Assembly (NCBI GenBank): GCA_016777325.1
Contig: JADHRQ010000002.1
Coordinates: 1-64,000, forward strand
Reading direction: 5' to 3'
DNA length: 64,000 nucleotides
From: Flavobacteriales bacterium
Lineage (GTDB): Bacteria > Bacteroidota > Bacteroidia > Flavobacteriales > Flavobacteriaceae
How positions within the stretch are numbered: the first letter of the stretch is position 1; the number at the start of each line of letters is the position of its first letter. Of this stretch, positions 49,229-59,165 are shown piece after piece. The position numbers were made by a program, and so were the translations under genes. The notes beneath the pieces are model-generated. The model made no database searches, was not told the origin of the DNA, and worked only from the letters and a program-made list of their open reading frames with translations.

Positions 49229-50479
49229 CTAGTCGAACTTTTTGAATATTACACATGCGTTATGTCCTCCAAATCCAAATGTGTTTGACATAGCTATATT
49301 TACAGATCTTTTTTGAGGTGACGAAAACGTAAAGTTTAAATTAGAATCAATACTATCATCGTCATTAAAATGATTAATGGTAGGGGGTATAATACCATGC
49401 TTAATTGACAAAATACATGAAATCGCTTCTACTGCACCAGCAGCACCAAGAAGATGTCCAGTCATAGATTTTGTAGAGTTAATGTTTAGTTTGTATGCAT
49501 CATCTTGAAAAACTTCTTTAACAGCTTTGCTTTCTGCAACATCACCAAGGGGTGTTGAAGTTCCATGCATATTAATTAGGTCAACTTCACTGGTTTTAAC
49601 ATTTGCATCATCTAAACAGTTTTTCATGACTTTTATAGCACCTCTTCCTTCTGGGTGTGGTGCAGTCATGTGATAAGCATCACAAGATAAACCTCCACCT
49701 ATAAGTTCAGCATAAATTTTTGCCCCTCTATTTACTGCATGTTCATATTCTTCAAGTATTAACGAACCTGCTCCTTCACCTAAAACAAAACCATCTCTAT
49801 CTCTATCAAATGGTCTTGATGCACTTGAGGGTTCATCATTTCTAGTAGATAATGCATGCATAGCGTTAAAACCTCCGACACCTGCAATAGTAACTGGAGC
49901 TTCTGAGCCACCTGCTACAATAACATCAGCATGCCCAACTCTGATATATGTCAGGGCATCAATTAAAGCATTTGAAGAGGAAGCGCAAGCTGAAACTGTT
50001 GCATAGTTAGGACCCTGAAAGCCATACTTCATAGCTATCAATCCTGGAGCTATGTCTGGTATCATTTTAGGAATCATAAATGGATTAAACCTAGGAGTGC
50101 CATTACCCTCTGAATAATTTAAGACTTCATTTTGAAAAGTTTCTAATCCACCAATTCCAGATCCCCAGATTACTCCAATTCTATCATAATTTGGACTTGA
50201 CTCTATTAGTCTTGAGTCTTTAATAGATTCTGAAGCAGCTACAATTCCATATTGAGTAAAACGATCATATCTTCTGTATTCTTTTTTTTCAAAATGATCT
50301 GCAGGGTCAAATCCTTTTAATTCACAGGCAAATCTAGTCTTGAATTCTGATGCATCAAAATGAGTTATATCAGCACATCCACTTGTTCCACTGATTAATC
50401 CATTCCAATATGAATTCAGATCGTTACCAATTGGAGTTAAAGCTCCCATTCCAGTAACTACAACTCTTCTAGATGTCAT
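49229..50479 (-). CDS. fabF: 3-oxoacyl-ACP synthase II
   Basis: VVVTGMGALTPIGND, VSACASSSNALIDA, NMHGTSTPLGD, GHLLGAAGAVEA. Confidence 0.97.
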   Translation of the reverse strand: MTSRRVVVTGMGALTPIGNDLNSYWNGLISGTSGCADITHFDASEFKTRFACELKGFDPADHFEKKEYRRYDRFTQYGIVAASESIKDSRLIESSPNYDRIGVIWGSGIGGLETFQNEVLNYSEGNGTPRFNPFMIPKMIPDIAPGLIAMKYGFQGPNYATVSACASSSNALIDALTYIRVGHADVIVAGGSEAPVTIAGVGGFNAMHALSTRNDEPSSASRPFDRDRDGFVLGEGAGSLILEEYEHAVNRGAKIYAELIGGGLSCDAYHMTAPHPEGRGAIKVMKNCLDDANVKTSEVDLINMHGTSTPLGDVAESKAVKEVFQDDAYKLNINSTKSMTGHLLGAAGAVEAISCILSIKHGIIPPTINHFNDDDSIDSNLNFTFSSPQKRSVNIAMSNTFGFGGHNACVIFKKFD

Positions 50480-50491
50480 TAAGTTAGATTT

Positions 50492-50725
50492 TTATTTTGC
50501 TTTTTCAATAAACTCAATTGCCTGACCTACAGAAACAATGTTTTCTGCTTGATCATCAGGTATTTGGATATCGAATTCTTTTTCAAATTCCATAATAAGC
50601 TCTACAGTATCTAAAGAGTCAGCCCCTAGGTCATTTGTAAAACTAGCTTCAGGAACTACTTCGTTCTCATCAACTCCTAGTTTATCTACTATTATTGCTT
50701 TTACTCTTGAAGAAATATCTGACAT
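50492..50725 (-). CDS. acpP: Acyl carrier protein
   Basis: [23 protein letters not shown]...[15 protein letters not shown]; start at 50725 preferred to track start 50755. Confidence 0.96.
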   Translation of the reverse strand: MSDISSRVKAIIVDKLGVDENEVVPEASFTNDLGADSLDTVELIMEFEKEFDIQIPDDQAENIVSVGQAIEFIEKAK

Positions 50726-50830
50726 AATATATTTATTTATGAGTTCAGTTGACAAAATTAAAAAACTTTTATCAATACTCGAGTTTAAATCGAAATTATA
50801 CCTTTATTTGTTAAATAAAAAAGTTTTTTT

Positions 50831-50838
50831 CAAATATA
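50831..50838 (-). promoter_or_regulatory. Putative -7 element (TATATTTG on minus strand) for acpP-fabF
   Basis: Reverse complement of CAAATATA; TAnnTTTG match in the acpP/purN divergent region. Confidence 0.35.
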
Positions 50839-50858
50839 TTGAAGCATCATCTCTATTT

Positions 50859-51416
50859 ATGAAAAAAAAAATTGTCATTTTTATTTCAGGTAAAGGCTCA
50901 AATGCTCTAAACATTATAAATTATTTTAGTGAAACTGAAGACATAAAGGTTTCACATGTCTATTCTAATAATAAAACTTCAGCTTTTCTTAAACATAAAT
51001 TTAATCCTAAAGTCAATATCCAAATTTTTGAAAACAACGATTTAAAAACTAAAATTTTTGAAGAGTTAAAGCAGATAAAACCAGATTTAATTGTTCTTGC
51101 AGGTTTTTTAAAAAAGATTCCACTATCATATATTGAATATTTTGAGAATAGGATTATTAATATTCACCCATCTCTTCTTCCAAGTTATGGAGGTAAAGGA
51201 ATGTATGGGGCAATAATTCATGATAAAGTAATGGAGAACAATGAAAAAGAAACTGGAATTACAATACACTATGTTTCTGAGCATTATGATTCAGGCCAAA
51301 TAATATTTCAAAAGAAAATAAGTATAGAAGATTTTGATACAGCTAAAACTATTGAAGAAAAAATTCATAAGTTGGAATATGAATATTACCCAAAAATTAT
51401 TGAAACTGTTATATAA
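50859..51416 (+). CDS. purN: Phosphoribosylglycinamide formyltransferase
   Basis: KKIVIFISGKGSNALNI, VLAGFLKKIP, NIHPSLLPSYGG; start at MKKKIVIF (50859). Confidence 0.94.
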   Translation: MKKKIVIFISGKGSNALNIINYFSETEDIKVSHVYSNNKTSAFLKHKFNPKVNIQIFENNDLKTKIFEELKQIKPDLIVLAGFLKKIPLSYIEYFENRIINIHPSLLPSYGGKGMYGAIIHDKVMENNEKETGITIHYVSEHYDSGQIIFQKKISIEDFDTAKTIEEKIHKLEYEYYPKIIETVI

Positions 51417-51421
51417 AATAA

Positions 51422-51892
51422 ATGAGCAGATTAATTAAAATATATACAGATGGCTCATCAATAGGAAATCCTGGACCAGGAGGCTATGGCATAGTAATGT
51501 TAAGTGATAATGAAGATTATAAAAAAGAGTTTAGTCAAGGCTTTAATCTAACAACCAATAATAGAATGGAGCTACTCGCTGTAATTGTAGCCTTAGAAAA
51601 AATTAAAATTAAGAATTCGAAAGTTAAAGTTTATACTGATTCCAAGTATGTGTCTGATGCAGTAGAAAAAGGGTGGCTCTTTAATTGGGTAAAAAAAGAT
51701 TTTAAAAATAAAAAAAATCCAGATTTATGGAGAAGATTCCTCAGAATTTACAATGATCATGAAGTTAAATTCCAATGGGTAAAAGGACATAATAATGATT
51801 TTTATAATGAAAGATGTGATTTTTTAGCTAATCTTGCAACTAAGAATTCAAACCTTAAAGAAGACAAAGGGTATACAACTAACTTAACTTAA
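51422..51892 (+). CDS. rnhA: Ribonuclease HI
   Basis: YTDGSSIGNPGPGGYGIV, TTNNRMELLAVI, VKGHNNDFYNERCD. Confidence 0.96.
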   Translation: MSRLIKIYTDGSSIGNPGPGGYGIVMLSDNEDYKKEFSQGFNLTTNNRMELLAVIVALEKIKIKNSKVKVYTDSKYVSDAVEKGWLFNWVKKDFKNKKNPDLWRRFLRIYNDHEVKFQWVKGHNNDFYNERCDFLANLATKNSNLKEDKGYTTNLT

Positions 51893-51896
51893 ATAA

Positions 51897-52808
51897 ATGT
51901 CAAAAAAATCTCTTTTAATAGTAGCATCTCTAGCATATGATGGAATCGAAACAAAAGAAAATAAAGTAGATAATGTTTTAGGTGGCGCAGGAACATATAT
52001 ATGTTTATCTGTAAAACATTTTGATAATATTTGCTCTATAATTTCCGTTGTTGGAAATGATTTTAAAGATCATGATCTAAAGCTTCTAGAATCTTGTGGA
52101 GTTGATATTTCTGGAATTAAAATTGAAGAAAATGATAAAACATTTTATTGGAGTTGTATCTACACGGATGGTTTTAAAGAAAGAATTACAACGAAAACTG
52201 AGCTAAATGTAATGACAAATTTTAACCCTGTAATTCCTATTGGAAAATCAAATCCTGACATTTTACTATTGGGAAATCTTCATCCTGAAATTCAATTATC
52301 TGCAATTAATCAATTGAAAAATAAGCCATCAGCTATAATTTTAGATACAATGAATTATTGGATAGAAAATTTTTGGGAGACTGTCAAAGAGGTTATATCT
52401 AAAGTTGATATAATATCTATTAATGATGAAGAGTCTGAAATGATTACAGGACACAAAGATCTAAGAAAAGCTGCAAGTGTATTGCACACTATGGGACCCA
52501 AGTATGTAATCATAAAAAAAGGAAAAAATGGTGCTGAATTATTTAATTATGAAAAACAATACGTAACAGGTGCGTTTGAAGTAGAGAAAGTAATAGACCC
52601 AACTGGCGCAGGAGATTGTTTTATTGGAGGTATCTCAGGCTTTTTGTCTCTATCTGATGAGATATCATTTGAATCAATAAAATCAGCAATTGATTATGGA
52701 ACTTCTTTAGCATCTTTTAATGTGGAAGCCATGGGAAATAAAAACTTGTTAAATTTGTCAATGAATGATGTTCAAACAAGAGTCAATAAATTACAGATAG
52801 GTGAGTGA
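51897..52808 (+). CDS. PfkB family carbohydrate/ribokinase-like kinase
   Basis: NVLGGAGTYICLSVK, VIDPTGAGDCFIGGISGFL. Confidence 0.92.
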   Translation: MSKKSLLIVASLAYDGIETKENKVDNVLGGAGTYICLSVKHFDNICSIISVVGNDFKDHDLKLLESCGVDISGIKIEENDKTFYWSCIYTDGFKERITTKTELNVMTNFNPVIPIGKSNPDILLLGNLHPEIQLSAINQLKNKPSAIILDTMNYWIENFWETVKEVISKVDIISINDEESEMITGHKDLRKAASVLHTMGPKYVIIKKGKNGAELFNYEKQYVTGAFEVEKVIDPTGAGDCFIGGISGFLSLSDEISFESIKSAIDYGTSLASFNVEAMGNKNLLNLSMNDVQTRVNKLQIGE

Positions 52809-54615
52809 TCAAATAAAACATGAATGTGGAATTGCTTTAGTTCATTTAAAAAAGCCACTACATTTTTATCAACATAAATATGGCTCATATATGTATGGTG
52901 TTGATAAGATGTTTTTAATGATGGAGAAACAAAAGAATCGAGGCCAGGATGGGGCAGGTTTTGCAAGTTTAAAGCTAGACCTTAAACCTGGAGATAAGTA
53001 TTTTTTTAGAGTAAGATCATTTGATCAACAGGCTATTCATTCTGTTTTTAAAAAAATAAATAAAAAAATAAATCAATTTTTAAAGTCAGAAAAAATAGAT
53101 TCTAATTCTGACGATTTCTTTAGAAAAACTCCTTTTTTAGGACAAGTTATGTTGGGCCATGTTAGATATGGAACCTATGGGAAGAACTCTATTGAGTATG
53201 TTCATCCTGTTATGAGGCAAAATAATTGGATGAATAGAAATCTAATTTTAGCAGGAAATTTCAATATGACAAATAATGATGAATTATTTGAAAGTCTTGT
53301 CAAATTAGGTCAACATCCAAGAGAACAATCCGATACCATAACAATAATGGAAAAGATAGGACATTTCCTAGACACAGAAGTTATTTCTAATTATAAAAAA
53401 TTTAAACGTAAGGGTGTTTCAAAAGCTGATATGCCACCTATGATTGAAGAAAATCTTGATATTCAGAAAATTTTAAAAAAATCTTCTAAAAAATGGGATG
53501 GAGGTTACGCAATAGCCGGAATGTTAGGCCATGGAGATTCTTTTGTCATGAGAGATCCTCATGGAATTAGACCTGCTTATTTTTTTGAAGATGATGAAGT
53601 TGTAGTAGTTGCATCAGAAAGACCAGCAATACAGACAGTTTTTGATGTTTCATATTCTGATATAAAAGAAGTTCCAAGAGGAAATGCTCTAATTGTAAAA
53701 AAAAACGGAAACACTTCTATTAAAGAAATATTAAAACCAAAACTTAATAAATCTTGTTCATTTGAAAGAATCTATTTCTCAAGAGGTTCTGATGCTGATA
53801 TTTACAAAGAAAGAAAAATGCTAGGAAGTCTTTTGATTCCTCAAATAGAAAAATCTATCAAAAAAGATTATTTAAATACAGTTTTTTCTTTTATACCAAA
53901 TACAGCAGAGACATCTTTTTATGGATTAATAGAAAGAGCTAAAAAGAATAACCCTAGAGTTGAAAAAATAGCAATTAAAGATGCAAAATTAAGAACCTTT
54001 ATTTCTGCAGATAAAGGAAGAGAAGATTTAGTAGCTCATGTGTATGATATAACATATGGGGTAATTAAAAGTTCAGATAATTTAGTAATTATTGATGACA
54101 GTATTGTTAGAGGAACAACTTTAAGGGAAAGCATTTTAAAAATGCTTTTCAGATTAAATCCAAAAAAAATAGTTGTTGTTTCAAGTGCTCCACAAATTAG
54201 ATACCCTGATTGTTATGGAATTGATATGGCAAGAATTGAAGATTTTATTGCATTTAAAGCTGCTATAGAAATTCACAAAGATCAAGGTACTTATGATAGT
54301 ATAATTCAAGAGACATACAACAAGTGTAAAACTTCCAAAGAATCTGGCATTAATAAACAAAATCATGTAAAAGATATTTACAAAAATTTTTCTCCAGAAC
54401 AAATATCTTCTAAAATGTCAGATATGTTAGTTGATAAAAACTCTGGTGTTGAATTAGATATAATATTTCAAAAGGTTGAAAATTTACATAAAGCATGTAA
54501 AAATCATAAAGGAGACTGGTATTTTACAGGTAACTATCCAACACCAGGTGGAAATAAAGTAGTTAATCAAGCTTTTATTAATTTTGTAGAGGGTAGAACT
54601 GCAAGAGCATACTAG
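52801..54615 (+). CDS. Amidophosphoribosyltransferase-like class II glutamine amidotransferase (GTG start)
   Basis: HECGIALVHL catalytic Cys region, LGHVRYGTYG, LVIIDDSIVRGTTLRESI PRPP loop. Confidence 0.88.
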   Translation: MSDQIKHECGIALVHLKKPLHFYQHKYGSYMYGVDKMFLMMEKQKNRGQDGAGFASLKLDLKPGDKYFFRVRSFDQQAIHSVFKKINKKINQFLKSEKIDSNSDDFFRKTPFLGQVMLGHVRYGTYGKNSIEYVHPVMRQNNWMNRNLILAGNFNMTNNDELFESLVKLGQHPREQSDTITIMEKIGHFLDTEVISNYKKFKRKGVSKADMPPMIEENLDIQKILKKSSKKWDGGYAIAGMLGHGDSFVMRDPHGIRPAYFFEDDEVVVVASERPAIQTVFDVSYSDIKEVPRGNALIVKKNGNTSIKEILKPKLNKSCSFERIYFSRGSDADIYKERKMLGSLLIPQIEKSIKKDYLNTVFSFIPNTAETSFYGLIERAKKNNPRVEKIAIKDAKLRTFISADKGREDLVAHVYDITYGVIKSSDNLVIIDDSIVRGTTLRESILKMLFRLNPKKIVVVSSAPQIRYPDCYGIDMARIEDFIAFKAAIEIHKDQGTYDSIIQETYNKCKTSKESGINKQNHVKDIYKNFSPEQISSKMSDMLVDKNSGVELDIIFQKVENLHKACKNHKGDWYFTGNYPTPGGNKVVNQAFINFVEGRTARAY

Positions 54616-54723
54616 AAGTTATAACAAAAAATAATTTCTAAATAAATTTTATTTATAAAAAAAATATCATAAATTAATGCTACCAGAACATAAGTAGGTT
54701 AAGTTCATGGTAAGATTTGGGGC

Positions 54724-54750
54724 AAAAAAGGGGATTTATCCCCTTTTTTT
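54724..54750. terminator. Bidirectional intrinsic terminator AAAAAAGGGGA-TTTA-TCCCCTTTTTTT
   Basis: GC-core hairpin flanked by A and T runs between convergent genes; right arm overlaps the rseP stop codon. Confidence 0.85.
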
Positions 54751-56071
54751 ATCCTGCAAATGCCCTAAATAAATCATTACCGTTAGCATAAAGAACCAAG
54801 GCTATTAACAAGAAGAAACCAATCATTGTAGACACTTCCATAAACTTATCACTTGGTCTCCTTCCAGTTATAATTTCATATACAAGAAACATAACATGAC
54901 CTCCATCCAAAGCTGGAATAGGTAGAACATTCATGAAAGCTAATATAATTGATAATAGTGCTGTTGATAACCAGAAACCTTTCCAGTCCCACTGTGCAGG
55001 AAAAATATTACCTATTGTTCCAAACCCTCCGAGTTGTTGGGCTCCTTTTTTTGTAAATATAAAGGAAAACTGTGCTACATACTCATATAGAGTCCAGTAT
55101 CCGTAATTAAATCCTTGCTTTACACTATCTACAAAACCAATTTTTTCGTTAATAGTTTCAATTCCTGTATTTTTTCTCCAAACTCCAATTGTTCCATCAT
55201 CATTTCGGTTAATTGAAATATTATAATTAGAATCACCTCTTTCAACTATAACATCTATAATATCGTCCGAATTATTCTTTATCCATTTTGTAAAAGAAGA
55301 CCAATCATATATACTTTCATTATTTATTGAAATAATTCTATCTCCACTTTGTATTCCTGCATAAAGTGCAGGTGATTCATTTGAAACAGAATCAACAATA
55401 GCACTAAAAAGGGGAGTAAAACTATTAATCTGACCACTTTGAAAAATTTCACTACCTATATTTTCTGGAATATTAATTTCTGAAATTGAGCCATCAAGTT
55501 TTTCAACTTTAATCTTTTCAATTGGTCTAAGTAATAACATTTTATTAATGTCTAGAACATAGTCAAGTTCTTGGCCATCTACATCCACTATTTTATCTCC
55601 TTTTTCAAATCCAATTTCTTGAATTAATTCAGATGGTTCAAGTCCAAGTGGAATATTCTCTTGAGGTAGAGTTTCTTTTCCCCAAACAAACAATACCATC
55701 ATATATATAAAAAATCCAAGAAGTAGATTAACAGTAACACCTCCCAACATTATTATTAGTCTTTGCCAAGCAGGTTTAGATCTAAATTCCCATGGTTGAG
55801 GGGGTTTTTGCATTTGTTCTTTATCAAAACTTTCATCAATCATCCCAGATATTTTTACATAACCTCCAAGAGGAAGCCAACCAATACCATAAACAGTCTC
55901 ACCTATTTTCTTTTTGAATAAAGAATACTTTACATCAAAAAATAAATAAAATTTCTCAACTCTTGTTCCAAATAACTTAGCTGGAATAAAATGTCCTAAT
56001 TCGTGAAGTACAATTAAAATTGAAAGTGATAGTAATAACTGAAATGCTTTTATAAAAAACTCTGGAGACAT
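54749..56071 (-). CDS. rseP: Site-2 protease RseP (RIP metalloprotease)
   Basis: IVLHELGHFIPAKLFGTRVEKF, PDZ region, LPIPALDGGHVMFL. Confidence 0.95.
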   Translation of the reverse strand: MSPEFFIKAFQLLLSLSILIVLHELGHFIPAKLFGTRVEKFYLFFDVKYSLFKKKIGETVYGIGWLPLGGYVKISGMIDESFDKEQMQKPPQPWEFRSKPAWQRLIIMLGGVTVNLLLGFFIYMMVLFVWGKETLPQENIPLGLEPSELIQEIGFEKGDKIVDVDGQELDYVLDINKMLLLRPIEKIKVEKLDGSISEINIPENIGSEIFQSGQINSFTPLFSAIVDSVSNESPALYAGIQSGDRIISINNESIYDWSSFTKWIKNNSDDIIDVIVERGDSNYNISINRNDDGTIGVWRKNTGIETINEKIGFVDSVKQGFNYGYWTLYEYVAQFSFIFTKKGAQQLGGFGTIGNIFPAQWDWKGFWLSTALLSIILAFMNVLPIPALDGGHVMFLVYEIITGRRPSDKFMEVSTMIGFFLLIALVLYANGNDLFRAFAG

Positions 56072-56087
56072 AATATAATTTTAGCTG

Positions 56088-56095
56088 CAAATTTA
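56088..56095 (-). promoter_or_regulatory. Putative -7 element (TAAATTTG on minus strand) for rseP
   Basis: TAnnTTTG match 17 nt upstream of rseP start. Confidence 0.45.
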
Positions 56096-56117
56096 ATATA
56101 TTTTTAATTCCTTGAAT

Positions 56118-56125
56118 TATCTTTG
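56118..56125 (+). promoter_or_regulatory. Putative -7 element TATCTTTG for SCO family gene
   Basis: TAnnTTTG match 23 nt before Met at 56148; lies inside the extended ORF, supporting the downstream start. Confidence 0.5.
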
Positions 56126-56147
56126 CTTCAAGGATTTAAAAATATAT

Positions 56148-56807
56148 ATGTTAAAAAAATACAGACTTTTTGCGGCAATCATGTTTTCAATATCTATGGC
56201 TGCAGTCTTAATGTTTTATTACGTATTAAGTCCAGAAAAAAAATTACCTATATATCAACCAAGTATGGTAAATTTTCAACTTGTTGATAGTACAGTTCAA
56301 CATGTGAAAAGATTTCATAAAATTGCTGATTATGAATTGATAAATCAGAACAATAAAATTATCACAAATAAAATTTATGATGGAAAAATATACATAGCTG
56401 ATTTTTTCTTTACTACTTGTCCAGGAATATGTCCAATTATGAAAGATAATATGATTAAACTTCAAGAAAAATTTATTAACGATGATCAGGTTCTACTTCT
56501 TTCTCATACTGTGACTCCTGAAATTGATTCAGTTAGTGTTTTAAAGAAATATTCAATGGAAAAGGGAGTTGTTGACTCTAAATGGAATATGGTTACTGGT
56601 GATAAAAGGCAGATATATAATCTAGCTAGAAAGTCATATTTGGTAGCTGAAGATATAGAAAGTTCAAATTTTTATGATATGATTCATACTGAAAATTTTG
56701 TATTAGTAGATTCAAAAAGAAGAATTAGAGGATTCTATGATGGTACTGATTCAGAGTCAATGAATAAATTAATTAATGATGTATATATTTTAAAAAAAGA
56801 ATTTTAA
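56148..56807 (+). CDS. SCO1/SenC family protein (copper/redox chaperone-like)
   Basis: YIADFFFTTCPGICPIMKDNM CxxxC motif, N-terminal TM; start chosen at MLKKYRLF. Confidence 0.9.
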   Translation: MLKKYRLFAAIMFSISMAAVLMFYYVLSPEKKLPIYQPSMVNFQLVDSTVQHVKRFHKIADYELINQNNKIITNKIYDGKIYIADFFFTTCPGICPIMKDNMIKLQEKFINDDQVLLLSHTVTPEIDSVSVLKKYSMEKGVVDSKWNMVTGDKRQIYNLARKSYLVAEDIESSNFYDMIHTENFVLVDSKRRIRGFYDGTDSESMNKLINDVYILKKEF

Positions 56808-56824
56808 ATTATTCCATTACATTT

Positions 56825-57067
56825 GTGACCTTTACAACTAAAGTATTGATAAGTTTAGATAAATTAAAAAAAGGAGATGAAGCTGTTATAAAGGATTTGA
56901 TAACAGATGGAATCCCTCTAACTCTTTTGGAAATGGGCTGTCTTCCTGGAAACGAAGTAACTATATTAGCTTCAAGAAGGGGTTTAATATATCTTAAAAT
57001 TGACGAATCACACATGTCTATTGATTCTGTTACAGCAAGTCAAGTTATAGTAGAATTAAAAAAGTAA
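56825..57067 (+). CDS. feoA: FeoA family protein
   Basis: Small SH3-like FeoA fold sequence (LLEMGCLPGNEVTILASRRG); precedes feoB. Confidence 0.9.
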   Translation: MTFTTKVLISLDKLKKGDEAVIKDLITDGIPLTLLEMGCLPGNEVTILASRRGLIYLKIDESHMSIDSVTASQVIVELKK

Positions 57068-57068
57068 A

Positions 57069-59165
57069 ATGGTTAAGACAATTTCAGTTGCATTACTTGG
57101 TAATCCTAATACAGGTAAGAGTTCTGTATTTAATACCTTAACCGGATTAAAACAAACAGTTGGAAATTATCCGGGAGTTACCGTTGAAAAAAAAATTGGA
57201 AGTTTTGCAATTGATAGGACAACTAGTGTTCAGTTAATTGATTTACCAGGAACCTATGGTCTAAATACTCAATCTATTGACCGAAGTATAGTATTTGAAT
57301 TATTATTAAATAAAAATAACAAGGATTTTCCAGATGTAGTTATTGTAGTTGCAGATATTGATAATTTAAAAAGAAATCTTTTATTATTTAGTCAGATTAA
57401 AGATTTAGAAATTCCAACCATTCTAGCAATAAACATGTCTGACCAACTAACTTCAAAGGGGATAGAAATTAATGTAGAAAAATTAGAAGAAGAATTAGAT
57501 ACTAAGGTTGTGCTTTTAAGTGCAAGAAAAAATCACGGATTTAATGCATTAAAATCTGAGATAAAAAACTATAGAAATCTTTCAGATAAACCAGCTTTTA
57601 ATATAAATGAAATTGATCCTGAATATTTTTCTAACCTTAGTAAAACTTTCTCAGGACAATCAGTATATAAGTTATGGCTTTTAATTACTCAGGATATAAA
57701 TTTCTCTAAACTAGAGAGAAATAAAATTGATGATAAAGGAAGATTTAAGACGCAAACTGAATCATATCTAAAAAAACTTCAACAAAGAGAAACTGTAAAG
57801 CGATATCAGGTAATTAACAACCTTTTAAAAGAGACCTATGTAAAGGATTATAAAAAGGCGACAGGATTAAGAAGTGTTATTGATAGAGTTCTTTTACACA
57901 GTGTATGGGGGTATTTAATCTTTTTTTCAATTTTACTTTTAATATTTCAGATAATTTTTGACTGGAGTAGTATACCAATGGACTTTATTGATAGTAGTTT
58001 TGTTTCACTAAGTCAATCAGTCAAATCTGGTCTTCCCCAGGGAGTTTTTACTTCTCTTTTAGCAGAAGGGGTAATTCCAGGTTTAGCAGGAATTCTAATT
58101 TTTATTCCACAAATAGCACTTTTATTTTTCTTTATTTCAATTCTAGAGGAAACTGGCTACATGAGTAGAGTAGTTTTTCTAATGGACAGGACTCTTAAAA
58201 AATTTGGTTTGGGGGGTAAAAGTCTAATACCACTTGTATCTGGAGTAGCTTGTGCAATTCCAGCAGTAATGGCAACAAGAAATATAGAAAACTGGAAAGA
58301 CAGGCTTATTACAATCCTTGTAATTCCTTTCATGACATGTTCAGCTAGACTTCCTGTATATCTAATTTTGATTTCTTTAGTAATTCCAACTGATAAAATA
58401 TTTGGAGTTAGTTACCAAAGTTTAACACTAATGGGTCTATACATATTAGGATTCTTATTAGCTATTATTTCATCAACTATTCTTAAAAATATAATCAAAA
58501 GAGACTCAATAAGTTATCTAGTTCTTGAGATGCCTGAGTACAAGTTACCTCTTCCGAAGAACATTTTTTTAAATATTTGGACTAAGACAAGGTCGTTTGT
58601 TGTTGAGGCCGGTAAAATTATATTTGCAATCTCTATTTTGTTATGGATAATGGCTTCTTATGGTCCAGGAAATGAATTTAAAAACGCTGATCAAATTGTT
58701 AAAGCTCAATATCAAAATATTGAAATTTCTGCTGAAGATTTAGAGTTAAATATAAATTCCTACAGACTTGAACACTCTTTCATTGGTATTGTAGGTAAAT
58801 CAATTGAGCCTGCAATTGCTCCACTTGGGTATGACTGGAAAATAGGTATTGCTCTTGTTACATCATTTGCAGCAAGAGAAGTTTTTGTTGGGACTCTATC
58901 TACTATATACAGTGTTGGATCTGAAAATCAAGATACAATTAAGACAAGAATGTCTCAGGAAACAGATTCTAATGGAAATAAGATCTTTAATTTACCTACT
59001 GGTATATCATTAATGGTATTTTATGCATTTGCAATGCAGTGTATGAGTACCTTAGCAATTGTGAAAAAAGAGACTAATTCTTGGAAGTGGCCTTTAATGC
59101 AGTTGATTTTTATGACAATATTAGCTTACTTTGCATCTTTATTTGTATTTCAAATTTTAAACTAA
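57069..59165 (+). CDS. feoB: Ferrous iron transport protein B
   Basis: LLGNPNTGKSSVFNTLTGLKQTVGNYPGVTVEKK, DLPGTYGLN, Gate domains. Confidence 0.97.
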   Translation: MVKTISVALLGNPNTGKSSVFNTLTGLKQTVGNYPGVTVEKKIGSFAIDRTTSVQLIDLPGTYGLNTQSIDRSIVFELLLNKNNKDFPDVVIVVADIDNLKRNLLLFSQIKDLEIPTILAINMSDQLTSKGIEINVEKLEEELDTKVVLLSARKNHGFNALKSEIKNYRNLSDKPAFNINEIDPEYFSNLSKTFSGQSVYKLWLLITQDINFSKLERNKIDDKGRFKTQTESYLKKLQQRETVKRYQVINNLLKETYVKDYKKATGLRSVIDRVLLHSVWGYLIFFSILLLIFQIIFDWSSIPMDFIDSSFVSLSQSVKSGLPQGVFTSLLAEGVIPGLAGILIFIPQIALLFFFISILEETGYMSRVVFLMDRTLKKFGLGGKSLIPLVSGVACAIPAVMATRNIENWKDRLITILVIPFMTCSARLPVYLILISLVIPTDKIFGVSYQSLTLMGLYILGFLLAIISSTILKNIIKRDSISYLVLEMPEYKLPLPKNIFLNIWTKTRSFVVEAGKIIFAISILLWIMASYGPGNEFKNADQIVKAQYQNIEISAEDLELNINSYRLEHSFIGIVGKSIEPAIAPLGYDWKIGIALVTSFAAREVFVGTLSTIYSVGSENQDTIKTRMSQETDSNGNKIFNLPTGISLMVFYAFAMQCMSTLAIVKKETNSWKWPLMQLIFMTILAYFASLFVFQILN

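Noticed and set aside
50739-50858. 40-aa N-terminal extension of PurN
   Set aside because: Canonical PurN begins at KKIVIFISGKGSN; extension is unconserved-looking and overlaps the acpP promoter region.
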